From assembly GCA_030431515.1 (NCBI GenBank), contig JAUIIX010000003.1:62001-126000 (forward strand): DNA of 64,000 nucleotides. Direction: 5' to 3'. The stretch's first letter is position 1, and every line of letters begins with the position of its first letter. Of the stretch, positions 43,933 through 52,020 are shown in pieces. A model generated the notes under the pieces. That model saw nothing but the letters and a program-made list of their open reading frames with translations, was not told the DNA's origin and did no database searches. Source of the DNA: a bacterium (lineage in GTDB: Bacteria; Bacteroidota; Ignavibacteria; Kapaibacteriales; UBA2268). The translations under genes and the position numbers were made by a program.

Positions 43933-44844
43933 ATGAGTAAAGTTAAAGATAATATTGAATTTGATGATAACGAAATAAATAAAGCAGGAATGTTTTATGA
44001 AAAGGGTAGTACCATTGCTATTGTAATCGGTGCATTATTCTTTGTAGGTGGTGCAATTATTTTTATTAATCAAGATTCGAACTTAGAACAATACGGTGCA
44101 TTCGGAGAGTTCTTCGGTGGAATTATTGGCTCATTTTGGTCTTTAGCTGGAGTTCTTCTTTTTTATGCTGCTCTTAAAACTCAAGCAAAAGAATTTATTA
44201 TACAAAGACAACAACTCGAATTGCAGAGAGACGAACTCAAACTACAAAGAAATGAATTGAAATTACAGCGATACGAGACTGAATTGCAAAGAAAAGAATT
44301 TGAAAGACAAACCGAACAACTGATACATCAAAATGCAACACTTGCTGTCCAAAAATTTGAAAATACCTTTTTCCATTTGCTTGGACTTCATAATGATATA
44401 GTAAACTCAAATGAATCAAGAGAACTTGGGAAAAAGTGGGCAAAAGAACTATATCTAAGATTTATAGGTAATTATCAAAGAATATCAGGAAGAGAAGAAG
44501 AATTAAACAAACTTGAATTAATTCAAAAAGCATATCATTTATTTCCAAAGAGAATAGAATATTTTGATAGATATTTCAATAACTTATATTATGTATTGAA
44601 TTTTATACATCGATCAAATATTGAAGATAAATATTTTTATGCTTCTATTGTTAGAGCTCAACTTACAGTATTCGAGCAATTATTCCTTTTTTATTTTGGA
44701 TTATCAGAATTTTCAAATTCAGAATTTAAAGATATTTTACAAACATATCATTTCTTTGAGGAAATTCCACTTGACGAATTAATTGATATGAGCCATACTG
44801 AATATTACAGCCAAGATGCTTTTGGTAAAATCAAAAAAAATTAA
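43933..44844 (+). CDS. Putative phage abortive-infection membrane protein (putAbiC family)
   Basis: 303 aa. Two transmembrane helices (about residues 28-47 and 64-82) are followed by a long coiled coil of seven-residue LQRxExx repeats (about 92-140, IQRQQLELQRDELKLQR and on). The conserved block is AVQKFENTFFHLLGLHNDIVNS. The FENTFFxLLxLHxxIV motif is how I recognise the putAbiC family, annotated as abortive infection by similarity to lactococcal AbiC. It may act at the membrane to sense or block phage. It stands alone between the glycan operon and rpmH, and the DNA composition is like its surroundings. Confidence 0.72.
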   Translation: MSKVKDNIEFDDNEINKAGMFYEKGSTIAIVIGALFFVGGAIIFINQDSNLEQYGAFGEFFGGIIGSFWSLAGVLLFYAALKTQAKEFIIQRQQLELQRDELKLQRNELKLQRYETELQRKEFERQTEQLIHQNATLAVQKFENTFFHLLGLHNDIVNSNESRELGKKWAKELYLRFIGNYQRISGREEELNKLELIQKAYHLFPKRIEYFDRYFNNLYYVLNFIHRSNIEDKYFYASIVRAQLTVFEQLFLFYFGLSEFSNSEFKDILQTYHFFEEIPLDELIDMSHTEYYSQDAFGKIKKN

Positions 44845-45047
44845 TTTTTCAATGTATTCATTTAAGCATAATGTTGAAAAAAAGTACTGTTCTCAATTTA
44901 TTGATTTGAATGAATAGTTTAGAGCAAAAATCATATTATATTTATATATAATAAAAAGTTAAAGCATTATCTCTTGTCTTTATAAACTATAATATAAATA
45001 CGCAACTATCAATTATCTGATTTTAATTCAAATAATCAAATATTTAA

Positions 45048-45079
45048 TTTGGAAAATAAAATAAATAAACATAATTTTG
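45048..45079 (+). promoter_or_regulatory. TTTG-N20-TAATTTTG promoter of rpmH
   Basis: TTTG at 45048-45051 and TAATTTTG at 45072-45079 are separated by 20 nt, matching the Bacteroidota -33/-7 layout. The -7 ends 39 nt before the rpmH ATG. Confidence 0.65.
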
Positions 45080-45118
45080 TAGTTCTAATATATTAAATTT
45101 ATTAATTTAGGTGTTGAA

Positions 45119-45265
45119 ATGAAAAGAACATTCCAACCGAGCAATCGAAAAAGAAAAAATAAGCACGGTTTCAGAGCTAGAATGGCTACTAAGAATGGAA
45201 GACATGTCTTAAACAGAAGACGTAAAAAAGGTAGACATAAACTAACTGTTAGTGATCCAAAATAA
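45119..45265 (+). CDS. rpmH: 50S ribosomal protein L34
   Basis: 48 aa: it starts [18 protein letters not shown] and continues [20 protein letters not shown], an unmistakable L34. Its place directly before rnpA is the universal bacterial arrangement. A hairpin (45269-45293) separates it from rnpA. No dnaA gene or DnaA-box cluster lies upstream, so this is not the origin region. Confidence 0.97.
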   Translation: MKRTFQPSNRKRKNKHGFRARMATKNGRHVLNRRRKKGRHKLTVSDPK

Positions 45266-45268
45266 TTT

Positions 45269-45293
45269 TAGGATAGACTTAAAGTCTATCCTA
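45269..45293 (+). promoter_or_regulatory. Perfect 12-bp hairpin between rpmH and rnpA
   Basis: TAGGATAGACTT and AAGTCTATCCTA pair perfectly with a one-base spacer on paper, so in practice a 3-5 nt loop forms. It has no immediate T-run, so it may be an attenuator or an RNA-processing/stability element that lowers rnpA expression relative to rpmH. Confidence 0.6.
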
Positions 45294-45313
45294 TTATAAT
45301 TTTAGGGTTTTTT

Positions 45314-45721
45314 ATGGTAAGTACTAAATCAATTAAACCGCTAAAAGGTTACAAGATATTTAATAGGGTCTTTAATGACTCATATAAATATAAAAGTTCT
45401 AAATTACTTATCGCTGTCAAATTTGATGAAGATAATTCGGATGACTTGTTTCTTGGTGTATCTACCTCTAAAAAAAATTCTAAAAAAGCAGTTTGCCGTA
45501 ATAGAGTTAAAAGACTTTTAAGAGAATCAATTCGTGAGATAAATAAAGAAAAAGATTCTCTTATTTACTTTAAAAATATTATTTTAATTTGGCAAGTACC
45601 ACTCGATAAACCGAGTTTGTTGAATTACAACGATGTGTATAGTGAAGTTAAGGGCTTACTTAATAGAGCAATTTCAAAATATAATGAAAAAAATTCTAAT
45701 AGCCATAATCAAACTTTATAA
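45314..45721 (+). CDS. rnpA: Ribonuclease P protein component
   Basis: 135 aa basic protein. [19 protein letters not shown] is the conserved RNR motif of the RNase P protein that binds the catalytic [23 protein letters not shown] is the usual N-terminal fold. It matures tRNA 5' ends. Its 3' end overlaps yidD by 38 nt in another frame. Confidence 0.93.
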   Translation: MVSTKSIKPLKGYKIFNRVFNDSYKYKSSKLLIAVKFDEDNSDDLFLGVSTSKKNSKKAVCRNRVKRLLRESIREINKEKDSLIYFKNIILIWQVPLDKPSLLNYNDVYSEVKGLLNRAISKYNEKNSNSHNQTL

Positions 45722-45911
45722 AAAATTCATTTCTCCAATGTTACCTTCCTCTTGTAGATTTTACCCGACTTGTTCACAATATGCTATCGAAGCTATCCAA
45801 TGTCATGGATCTATAAAAGGAACTTACTTAGCTGTTAATAGAATTTTACGTTGTAATCCATTTTCTAAAGGTGGGCTTGATCCAGTTCCCGATTGTGGGC
45901 ATAAACATTAA
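45684..45911 (+). CDS. yidD: Membrane protein insertion efficiency factor YidD
   Basis: 75 aa from ATG 45684 ([20 protein letters not shown]…). The family core [17 protein letters not shown] and the [17 protein letters not shown] segment are intact. It assists YidC at the inner membrane. A longer frame extends upstream to 45633, but the ATG gives the normal start and leaves a 38-nt overlap with rnpA, typical of this locus. Confidence 0.94.
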   Translation: MKKILIAIIKLYKKFISPMLPSSCRFYPTCSQYAIEAIQCHGSIKGTYLAVNRILRCNPFSKGGLDPVPDCGHKH

Positions 45912-45919
45912 AGAATAAA

Positions 45920-47782
45920 ATGGATAAGAATAATTTAATTGCTATACTTTTAATTGGTTCAATTATTATTGGTTACTCTCTTTGGATGAGTTCTACCCAA
46001 GAAGCGAACCCAGAAAATATTAAAAAATTCAACGAAAGAGTTGATAGTTTAAATTCAGAAGATGATTCCGCTGAAAAAATAAAAGTTCAAGATGAAGTAG
46101 AATTAACTGACTCTGTTTCTATGACAAATAAATTTGGTAAAAGTTTTTTACCTTTCGCAACTGGTCAAGAAAGAGTTATCACAATCGAAACCGACCTATA
46201 CACAGCAAAACTTTCTTCCAAAGGAGCATCAATTGCCAGATGGGAATTAAAAGAATATGACCAATGGCACGGTAAAAAATCTCAATTAATCTGGGAAAAT
46301 GACAAGCAAGTTTTTCTAAACTTCCTATCACAAGAAGGTAAAAGAATAGATACTCGTGATTTATTTTTTGATATGTCCAAGCTAAATAAAGATTATTATA
46401 AAATTACTGGTGACCAAAAACTATCATTCTCTACATCGCTTGACTTTGAAGAAGTTAAATCTTTAACTAAAAACTTTGTTTTTTATGGAGATAAATATCA
46501 CTTTGAAACTGATGTAAAACTTCAAAATTTAGATAATATTTTACCAAAAAGAGGTTATAACTTCTCTTGGGTAAATGGTTTAAAATATCAAGAATATAAC
46601 ACAATTGATGAATCTAATAGTGGTTTAGCATTAGCAAGTTTTAATGGTGAAGCAAGAGAAATTGATGCAACTGATGATGAAGATATCAAAATTGCTGCGA
46701 AAGGAAATACTTTTGATTTCGCAGGAATTAAGTCTAAATATTTTGCAGTTGCTTTTAAAACTGAAATGAAAAATGGTACTGTAGATTTATATGGTAGCAA
46801 AAGATTAACCGATAATGAAGGTCTAATTGAGCATTATGATATGCAAATTAGAGTTCCTTATGAAGGTGGAACACAAACTAATTCATTCTTAGTATATATT
46901 GGTCCATTAGAATCAGATATAATTGAATCTTATGGCTTTGGTAGTTTGATGGATTATGGTTGGTGGATATTTAGATATATCGGTCTTACTATATTCCATA
47001 TACTTTCATTTATACAAACTTTCATATCAAACTGGGGTATCACAATTATAATATTTTCAATCTTCTTGAAAGTATTATTATATCCGTTATCTGCTCCTCA
47101 GATGCGTTCATCTCAAAAAATGAAATTACTTGCTCCTCAGATTACAAAAATCAGAGAGAAGTACAAAGATGATATGCAAAAGCAACAAAAAGAAACTATG
47201 GCATTATACTCCGAATATGGTGTAAACCCAATGGGTGGTTGTTTGCCTATGCTTCTGCAAATGCCAATTCTATATACCCTTTGGACAGTATTTAGGTCTA
47301 ACATAAATTTAAGACAGGCAGACTTCGCATTTTGGATACATGATTTATCTATTCCAGATACAATTGTTGATTTTGGTTTCTCAATTATGGGACTTAAAAG
47401 TATATCTGGACTTGCCTTAGCAATGGGTGTAACTATGTTTATTCAACAAAAACTTACAATCACAGATCCAAGACAAAAAAGTTTAGTTTATATGATGCCA
47501 ATCATGTTTACATTGATGTTCTCAAGTTTCCCTTCTGGATTAAACTTGTATTACTTTATGTTTAATCTAATTGGTATTGGTCAGCAGATTTATATTAATA
47601 AATTCTCTAAAGCAACATTGTCTTTAGAGCAAATGAAGCAAACACCTAAAAAAGAATCTTGGATTCAAAAGAAAATGGCACAAGCTCAAGAAATGGCTGA
47701 AATGCAACAAAAAGGCAAAAGTGGTGGAAGCACTATGAATAAAATATTGAAAGAACAAAAAAACAAAAATAAAAAGAAATAA
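45920..47782 (+). CDS. yidC: Membrane protein insertase YidC
   Basis: 620 aa. The N-terminal helix (LIAILLIGSIIIGYSLWM) precedes a large periplasmic beta-domain (about 60-340). The Oxa1 core follows, with segments WGITIIIFSIFLKVLLYPLSA, PMGGCLPMLLQMPILYTLWTVF and MPIMFTLMFSSFPSGLNLYYF. The C-terminus is lysine-rich, which helps ribosome binding. It inserts membrane proteins alone or with Sec. The gene is preceded by yidD and followed by a strong terminator. Confidence 0.97.
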   Translation: MDKNNLIAILLIGSIIIGYSLWMSSTQEANPENIKKFNERVDSLNSEDDSAEKIKVQDEVELTDSVSMTNKFGKSFLPFATGQERVITIETDLYTAKLSSKGASIARWELKEYDQWHGKKSQLIWENDKQVFLNFLSQEGKRIDTRDLFFDMSKLNKDYYKITGDQKLSFSTSLDFEEVKSLTKNFVFYGDKYHFETDVKLQNLDNILPKRGYNFSWVNGLKYQEYNTIDESNSGLALASFNGEAREIDATDDEDIKIAAKGNTFDFAGIKSKYFAVAFKTEMKNGTVDLYGSKRLTDNEGLIEHYDMQIRVPYEGGTQTNSFLVYIGPLESDIIESYGFGSLMDYGWWIFRYIGLTIFHILSFIQTFISNWGITIIIFSIFLKVLLYPLSAPQMRSSQKMKLLAPQITKIREKYKDDMQKQQKETMALYSEYGVNPMGGCLPMLLQMPILYTLWTVFRSNINLRQADFAFWIHDLSIPDTIVDFGFSIMGLKSISGLALAMGVTMFIQQKLTITDPRQKSLVYMMPIMFTLMFSSFPSGLNLYYFMFNLIGIGQQIYINKFSKATLSLEQMKQTPKKESWIQKKMAQAQEMAEMQQKGKSGGSTMNKILKEQKNKNKKK

Positions 47783-47805
47783 TATAATTCTTAAATTATT
47801 TAACT

Positions 47806-47833
47806 AAAAACCGACTTAATGTCGGTTTTTTTT
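47806..47833 (+). terminator. Rho-independent terminator of the rpmH-yidC operon
   Basis: AAAAACCGAC and GTCGGTTTTT pair around TTAAT, followed by further T residues. It lies 24 nt after the yidC stop. Confidence 0.9.
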
Positions 47834-47981
47834 AACCTTATTGATAAAAAAATTTTTTATTGTAAAAAAAATTCAATAATTTTAAAATCTGTAAGAATAT
47901 AAAAATTATATTTATTCTTAAACGTCTGTTTATATCAAATGAAATCAAAAATTTAAAAATAATTAATACATGGAGTTTTAA

Positions 47982-49259
47982 ATGTCATTATTGAAAGAAA
48001 AGCTTGCTGCAATCTTACCAGAGCAAGTGAGTTCAATTAAGCAATTCGTAGCTGAAAACGGATCAAAAGTTGTGTCAGAAGTTACCTTAGCCCAAGCTTA
48101 TGGTGGAATGAGAGGGGTAAAAGGTTTAGTATGTGATACTTCAGAAGTGCCACCTCAAAAAGGGCTTATCATTAGAGGATTTGAACTATCTCAATTGACT
48201 GATAAACTTCCTGAAGAAATTTTATTCTTACTTTTAACTGGTGTATTACCAAGTCCTGCAGAATTAAAAGATTTGCAAAATGATTTAAAAGAAAGAGAAG
48301 AAGTTCCTGAATACGTTTGGAATGTTATCGACAGTATGCCAGAATCTTCTCACCCAATGACATACTTCAATACAGCAATCTTAGTTATGCAAAATGAATC
48401 TAAATTTGCTAAAAAATACGAAGAAGGAATAAATAAATCTGATTATTGGGTTTACACTTTAGAAGATGCTTTAGATATTATTGCAAAAGTTCCGGCTATT
48501 GCTGCTTATATCTACAGAAAAAAATTCAACAAAGGTGCTAGAATTGAATCTAACAAAAACTTTGATTGGGGTAAAAACTACGTTCACATGCTTGGTTTTG
48601 AAGACAAAGAAGATAAATTTGCAAACCTAATGAGATTATATCTTACTGTTCACACTGACCACGAAGGTGGAAATGTATCTGCATTCTCAGCAGGTACAAT
48701 TAACTCTGCTTTATCTGATTTATACTACTCATTATCTGGTGGTTTAAATGGTCTTGCAGGTCCACTTCACGGATTGGCTAACCAAGAGTGTCTTGGTTGG
48801 GTACTTGAAACTATGGAGTCTTTCGGTGGAGTTCCTACTGAAGAACAAATCGAGAAAATGACATGGGATACTTTAAATGCTGGACAAGTAATACCTGGTT
48901 ACGGTCACGCTGTATTAAGAGTAACTGACCCTCGTTTCACTGCATTCCATAATTTTGGAAAAGCTCATTGTGCTAACGACCCAGTTTTCCAAACTGTGGA
49001 TAGAGTATTTAAAGTAGTTCCTGAAGTATTAAAACAAGTAGAAAAAATCCAAAACCCTTGGCCTAACGTCGATGCAGGTTCTGGTTCTTTACTATATCAC
49101 TTTGGATTAAAAGAATTTAGTTACTATACAGTATTGTTCTCAGTATCTCGTTCAATCGGTATAGCAGCACAATCAGTAATTGCAAGAGCTTATGGCTTAC
49201 CAATTACAAGACCTAAATCATTACCTACTTCAAAATTCAAAGATTTAGTAAGTAAATAA
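47982..49259 (+). CDS. gltA: Citrate synthase, eukaryotic-type
   Basis: 425 aa. Catalytic residues are visible: His in GPLHGLANQECLGW, His in GYGHAVLRVTDPR, and Asp in NVDAGSGSLL. The N-terminal region (VTLAQAYGGMRGVKGLVCDTSEV, GLIIRGFELSQLTDKLP) resembles mitochondrial citrate synthases rather than E. coli GltA. It condenses acetyl-CoA and oxaloacetate. It is monocistronic, with a GGAG ribosome-binding-like stretch 8 nt before the ATG and a terminator after. Confidence 0.95.
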   Translation: MSLLKEKLAAILPEQVSSIKQFVAENGSKVVSEVTLAQAYGGMRGVKGLVCDTSEVPPQKGLIIRGFELSQLTDKLPEEILFLLLTGVLPSPAELKDLQNDLKEREEVPEYVWNVIDSMPESSHPMTYFNTAILVMQNESKFAKKYEEGINKSDYWVYTLEDALDIIAKVPAIAAYIYRKKFNKGARIESNKNFDWGKNYVHMLGFEDKEDKFANLMRLYLTVHTDHEGGNVSAFSAGTINSALSDLYYSLSGGLNGLAGPLHGLANQECLGWVLETMESFGGVPTEEQIEKMTWDTLNAGQVIPGYGHAVLRVTDPRFTAFHNFGKAHCANDPVFQTVDRVFKVVPEVLKQVEKIQNPWPNVDAGSGSLLYHFGLKEFSYYTVLFSVSRSIGIAAQSVIARAYGLPITRPKSLPTSKFKDLVSK

Positions 49260-49285
49260 TAATATAAACGGTACAATAAAGTTTT

Positions 49286-49316
49286 AAAAGCCAACTATTT
49301 AGTTGGCTTTTTTTTG
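49286..49316 (+). terminator. Rho-independent terminator of citrate synthase
   Basis: AAAAGCCAACTA and TAGTTGGCTTTT form a 12-bp stem with a tiny loop, then T residues continue. It lies 27 nt after the stop. Confidence 0.92.
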
Positions 49317-49498
49317 AAATTTATGAACGTGAAATTTATCTTCAAAATAATAATTTTAGAAAAACTTTGAAAATAAAAAGCAATGAAAATGCAAAACAAC
49401 TTAGCTTATAAAGATGAAAAAGATTGATATATTTTAGATAGTCTTTTGACTTGTTTATCAAAAATTGGAATTGTTAAAAGTTCATAATTAAAATTATT

Positions 49499-50353
49499 CT
49501 ATTTATCAATTGATATTATAATATACTTTTCCATTTCATCATCATTTATTTTTACTGATTTTACATATTCTAAATTTAATAATTTAAAATTTGAATCATA
49601 AATGAATCTAAAATCTTGTGAATTACTGTATTGAACTGCTTCTAAATTATTTTCATTTGCATAGTCTTTTATTATTTTATTAGACCTTAGTTGGTCAATC
49701 TTTTCATTAACTTCAAATATATATTGTTTATTCTTAAATTCAATTTTGGATTGGTGAAGGATAGGTAAACTAATAGATAGGTAATTATCTTTAATCATCA
49801 TAGTGTTTGTAGTTTGATTATTTAATTCAAGCGTAGCACCATAAAAATTATGGATTAAATTAATTTCTTGAAGCAAATATTCGCTCAGTTGTTCTGGTTT
49901 TAGTAATGATTTTTTTAATGCTGTAACACTTTGTTTTGCTTGCGGATCACCCCAAAAGTCATCTTCAATCTTTTTTAATTTTGTCTCAAAAAACTCCAAT
50001 ATCTCATCCCAATTATCTACAGATTTATAAATTCCGGATTGTGTTGTATAAAATTTAATCTCTAACCCTTCATTTATATTTTCCAGTTCTTTACTTACTC
50101 CTGTTAATTTTTCTTCAGATGAAATTGATTTTATTTTCCAAGAAAAGAGTAAACCATCTACCGAATTTTCAATTAGTGTGTTTGAAAACTTATATTCAAG
50201 AGAGTTATTAATAATCTTGCCGTTAGATTTTTGATGATTTTTAACAAGAGCTTGGTAGTTTGTTGTCTTGTTTAAAGTTGGATTTAATTTTATTTCAATT
50301 TCTTTTGAGAAAAGAAAAGTAGATAATATTATAAATAAGCTTAATAGTTTCAT
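49499..50353 (-). CDS. Exported protein of unknown function
   Basis: 284 aa with a signal peptide (MKLLSLFIILSTFLFSKE). The rest appears to be a soluble alpha/beta protein, with a helical stretch around DEILEFFETKLKKIEDDFWGDPQAKQSVTALKK and beta-rich ends. I do not recognise a family; it loosely recalls DUF6263-like Bacteroidota exported proteins, but I cannot confirm that. It is transcribed alone, convergent with citrate synthase and upstream of a 109-nt gap before the rpmB end. Confidence 0.7.
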   Translation of the reverse strand: MKLLSLFIILSTFLFSKEIEIKLNPTLNKTTNYQALVKNHQKSNGKIINNSLEYKFSNTLIENSVDGLLFSWKIKSISSEEKLTGVSKELENINEGLEIKFYTTQSGIYKSVDNWDEILEFFETKLKKIEDDFWGDPQAKQSVTALKKSLLKPEQLSEYLLQEINLIHNFYGATLELNNQTTNTMMIKDNYLSISLPILHQSKIEFKNKQYIFEVNEKIDQLRSNKIIKDYANENNLEAVQYSNSQDFRFIYDSNFKLLNLEYVKSVKINDDEMEKYIIISIDK

Positions 50354-50405
50354 AAAGTGTATGTTTAATAAAAGAAATAATGACTACTAAATATTGAAAA
50401 AATTG

Positions 50406-50441
50406 TAAAAAAAAACCTATCTGAAAATCAGATAGGTTTTT
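50406..50441 (-). terminator. Terminator of rpmB
   Basis: AAACCTATCTGA and TCAGATAGGTTT pair around AAA. On the minus strand the stem is followed by a run of T residues. It lies about 22 nt after the rpmB stop. Confidence 0.88.
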
Positions 50442-50462
50442 TATACATTTATGTAAAGAGAA

Positions 50463-50678
50463 TTACTTCCCTTTTAATACAGCTCTAATACCTTTTTTAT
50501 CAATAGTTTTTAAAGCACTTGTAGATAATTTTACAGTAATCCAAGTACCAGACTCTTGATCCCAAATTCTTTTCTTTTGTAAATTTGGTAAGAATCTTCT
50601 TTTTGTTCTACGTTTTGAGTGAGAAACGTTATTACCTGTAATAGGCCCTTTCCCAGTAATTTCACAAATTTTAGACAT
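50463..50678 (-). CDS. rpmB: 50S ribosomal protein L28
   Basis: 71 aa: [34 protein letters not shown] is the conserved L28 start, followed by [18 protein letters not shown]. It lacks the zinc-binding cysteine pairs of the zinc form apart from Cys5. Unlike in many genomes, rpmG (L33) does not follow. A TAATTTTG element lies about 60 nt upstream (50744-50737 on the minus strand). Confidence 0.97.
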   Translation of the reverse strand: MSKICEITGKGPITGNNVSHSKRRTKRRFLPNLQKKRIWDQESGTWITVKLSTSALKTIDKKGIRAVLKGK

Positions 50679-50759
50679 TTAATTCCTCAGTTTCGATTTT
50701 TTAAGATTTCAAATTTATGAAATTTTATTTTATAAACAAAATTATATTTTAATTGTGGA

Positions 50760-50945
50760 TTATTTTTTTATTTTTTCTTTTGTTGGGAAGCCAGCTATCA
50801 AACCAATTGCTGTTCCATAAAGTGTAGAATTGACCCAACTTGAGCTAATAGCACAGCCAGAATCACATCCAATAAAATAATAATATCCAAATCCTAAAAT
50901 AGAACCTGTTACTGTTAATAAAAATAATTTAAGATATTTATTCAT
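50760..50945 (-). CDS. DUF6132-family small membrane protein
   Basis: 61 aa with two short hydrophobic segments. A central GFGYYYFIGCDSGCAISSSWVNSTLYGTAIG motif contains two cysteines; GCxSGxCxI…STLYG is characteristic of the DUF6132 group as I know it. Function unknown; the Cys pair may bind metal or respond to redox. It is divergent from proline dehydrogenase, 79 nt apart. Confidence 0.75.
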   Translation of the reverse strand: MNKYLKLFLLTVTGSILGFGYYYFIGCDSGCAISSSWVNSTLYGTAIGLIAGFPTKEKIKK

Positions 50946-50979
50946 TTTGTTATAATTATGTTAGTATTTCTTAATTTTG
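50946..50979 (+). promoter_or_regulatory. TTTG-N22-TAATTTTG promoter of proline dehydrogenase
   Basis: TAATTTTG at 50972-50979 has a TTTG at 50946-50949, two bases further than ideal. The -7 ends 45 nt before the ATG. Confidence 0.5.
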
Positions 50980-51024
50980 TAAAATAAACGATTCAATATT
51001 TATTTTATTTTAATTGGATTAATA

Positions 51025-51924
51025 ATGCTAAATAAAATTATCCTTTCTAGTTTGAATATTGTTCCTAAGCCAATAGTAAAGATTTTTGCTAAAAACTATA
51101 TAGCTGGCGAAACATTAGATGAAGCAATTAATACTGTAAAGAAATTAAATGCTATAAATTGCAGAACTTCTATTGATTTACTTGGTGAGTATGTTGAAAG
51201 CAAGGAACAAGCTCTAAAAGAAATGGATATTAGGTATAATGTCTTAGATGGAATTATAGATAGTAATTTGAATTCAAATCAATCTATAAAATTAACATCG
51301 CTAGGACTTGGTATTGATTTTGAATTTTGCTATGAAAACACTTTAAATATTGTTAAATATGCAAAGGAACGAAATATCTTTGTTAGAATGGATATGGAGG
51401 ATTCTCCTTATCATGATAAAACTATTGCAATTTATAAAAAATTTCGTGATGAAGGATATGACAATGTTGGCGTTGTTATCCAATCATATATGAAACGTGC
51501 ATTAGAAGATTTGCAAGAATTATCAAAATATAATGCCTCAATTCGACTTTGCAAAGGTATTTATGTTGAGCCAGAAAAATTAGCTTTTAAAACGTATGAC
51601 TCTATTAATGATAACTATAAATTATTATTAAACTATTTGTTTGATAATAATATGTATGTTGGAATAGCTACACACGATGATGTTTTAATAGATTATGCTA
51701 TTTCTGAAGTTGAAAAAAGAAATCTAAGTAAAGATGCTTATGAGTTTCAAATGTTATTAGGTGTTCGTGAATTAAAAAGAGATGAGATTATTCGACTGGG
51801 TCATAATATGAGAATCTACGTCTCTTTTGGTAAAGATTGGTATGGATATTCGATGAGAAGATTTAAAGAAAATCCTAAAATTGCTGGACATGTTTTTAAA
51901 GCATTGTTCACAGGTGGCAAATAA
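51025..51924 (+). CDS. Proline dehydrogenase
   Basis: 299 aa monofunctional (betaalpha)8 flavoenzyme. Family hallmarks are SIDLLGEYVESKEQA, FVRMDMEDSPYHDKT, IRLCKGIYVEPE, YVGIATHDD and the C-terminal substrate-binding YSMRRFKENP (the YxxRRxxEN motif). It oxidises proline to pyrroline-5-carboxylate and passes electrons to quinone. The P5C dehydrogenase is not in the window. The next gene is also an amino-acid catabolic enzyme, with its own promoter. Confidence 0.95.
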   Translation: MLNKIILSSLNIVPKPIVKIFAKNYIAGETLDEAINTVKKLNAINCRTSIDLLGEYVESKEQALKEMDIRYNVLDGIIDSNLNSNQSIKLTSLGLGIDFEFCYENTLNIVKYAKERNIFVRMDMEDSPYHDKTIAIYKKFRDEGYDNVGVVIQSYMKRALEDLQELSKYNASIRLCKGIYVEPEKLAFKTYDSINDNYKLLLNYLFDNNMYVGIATHDDVLIDYAISEVEKRNLSKDAYEFQMLLGVRELKRDEIIRLGHNMRIYVSFGKDWYGYSMRRFKENPKIAGHVFKALFTGGK

Positions 51925-51982
51925 ATTTTAATAATCAGGAAGAGTTCAAATTCCTAAATTATTAAGTTTAAGTTAAATTTCT

Positions 51983-51990
51983 TAATTTTG
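51983..51990 (+). promoter_or_regulatory. TAATTTTG -7 element for the ammonia-lyase gene
   Basis: TAATTTTG lies 30 nt upstream of the ATG chosen at 52021. Confidence 0.5.
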
Positions 51991-52020
51991 TGTTTATGAT
52001 TATTATTATCTAAGGTGAAA

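Noticed and set aside
44845-45118. Possible replication origin upstream of rpmH
   Set aside because: rpmH sometimes adjoins dnaA and oriC, but there is no dnaA gene and I found no TTATCCACA-type DnaA boxes in this interval.
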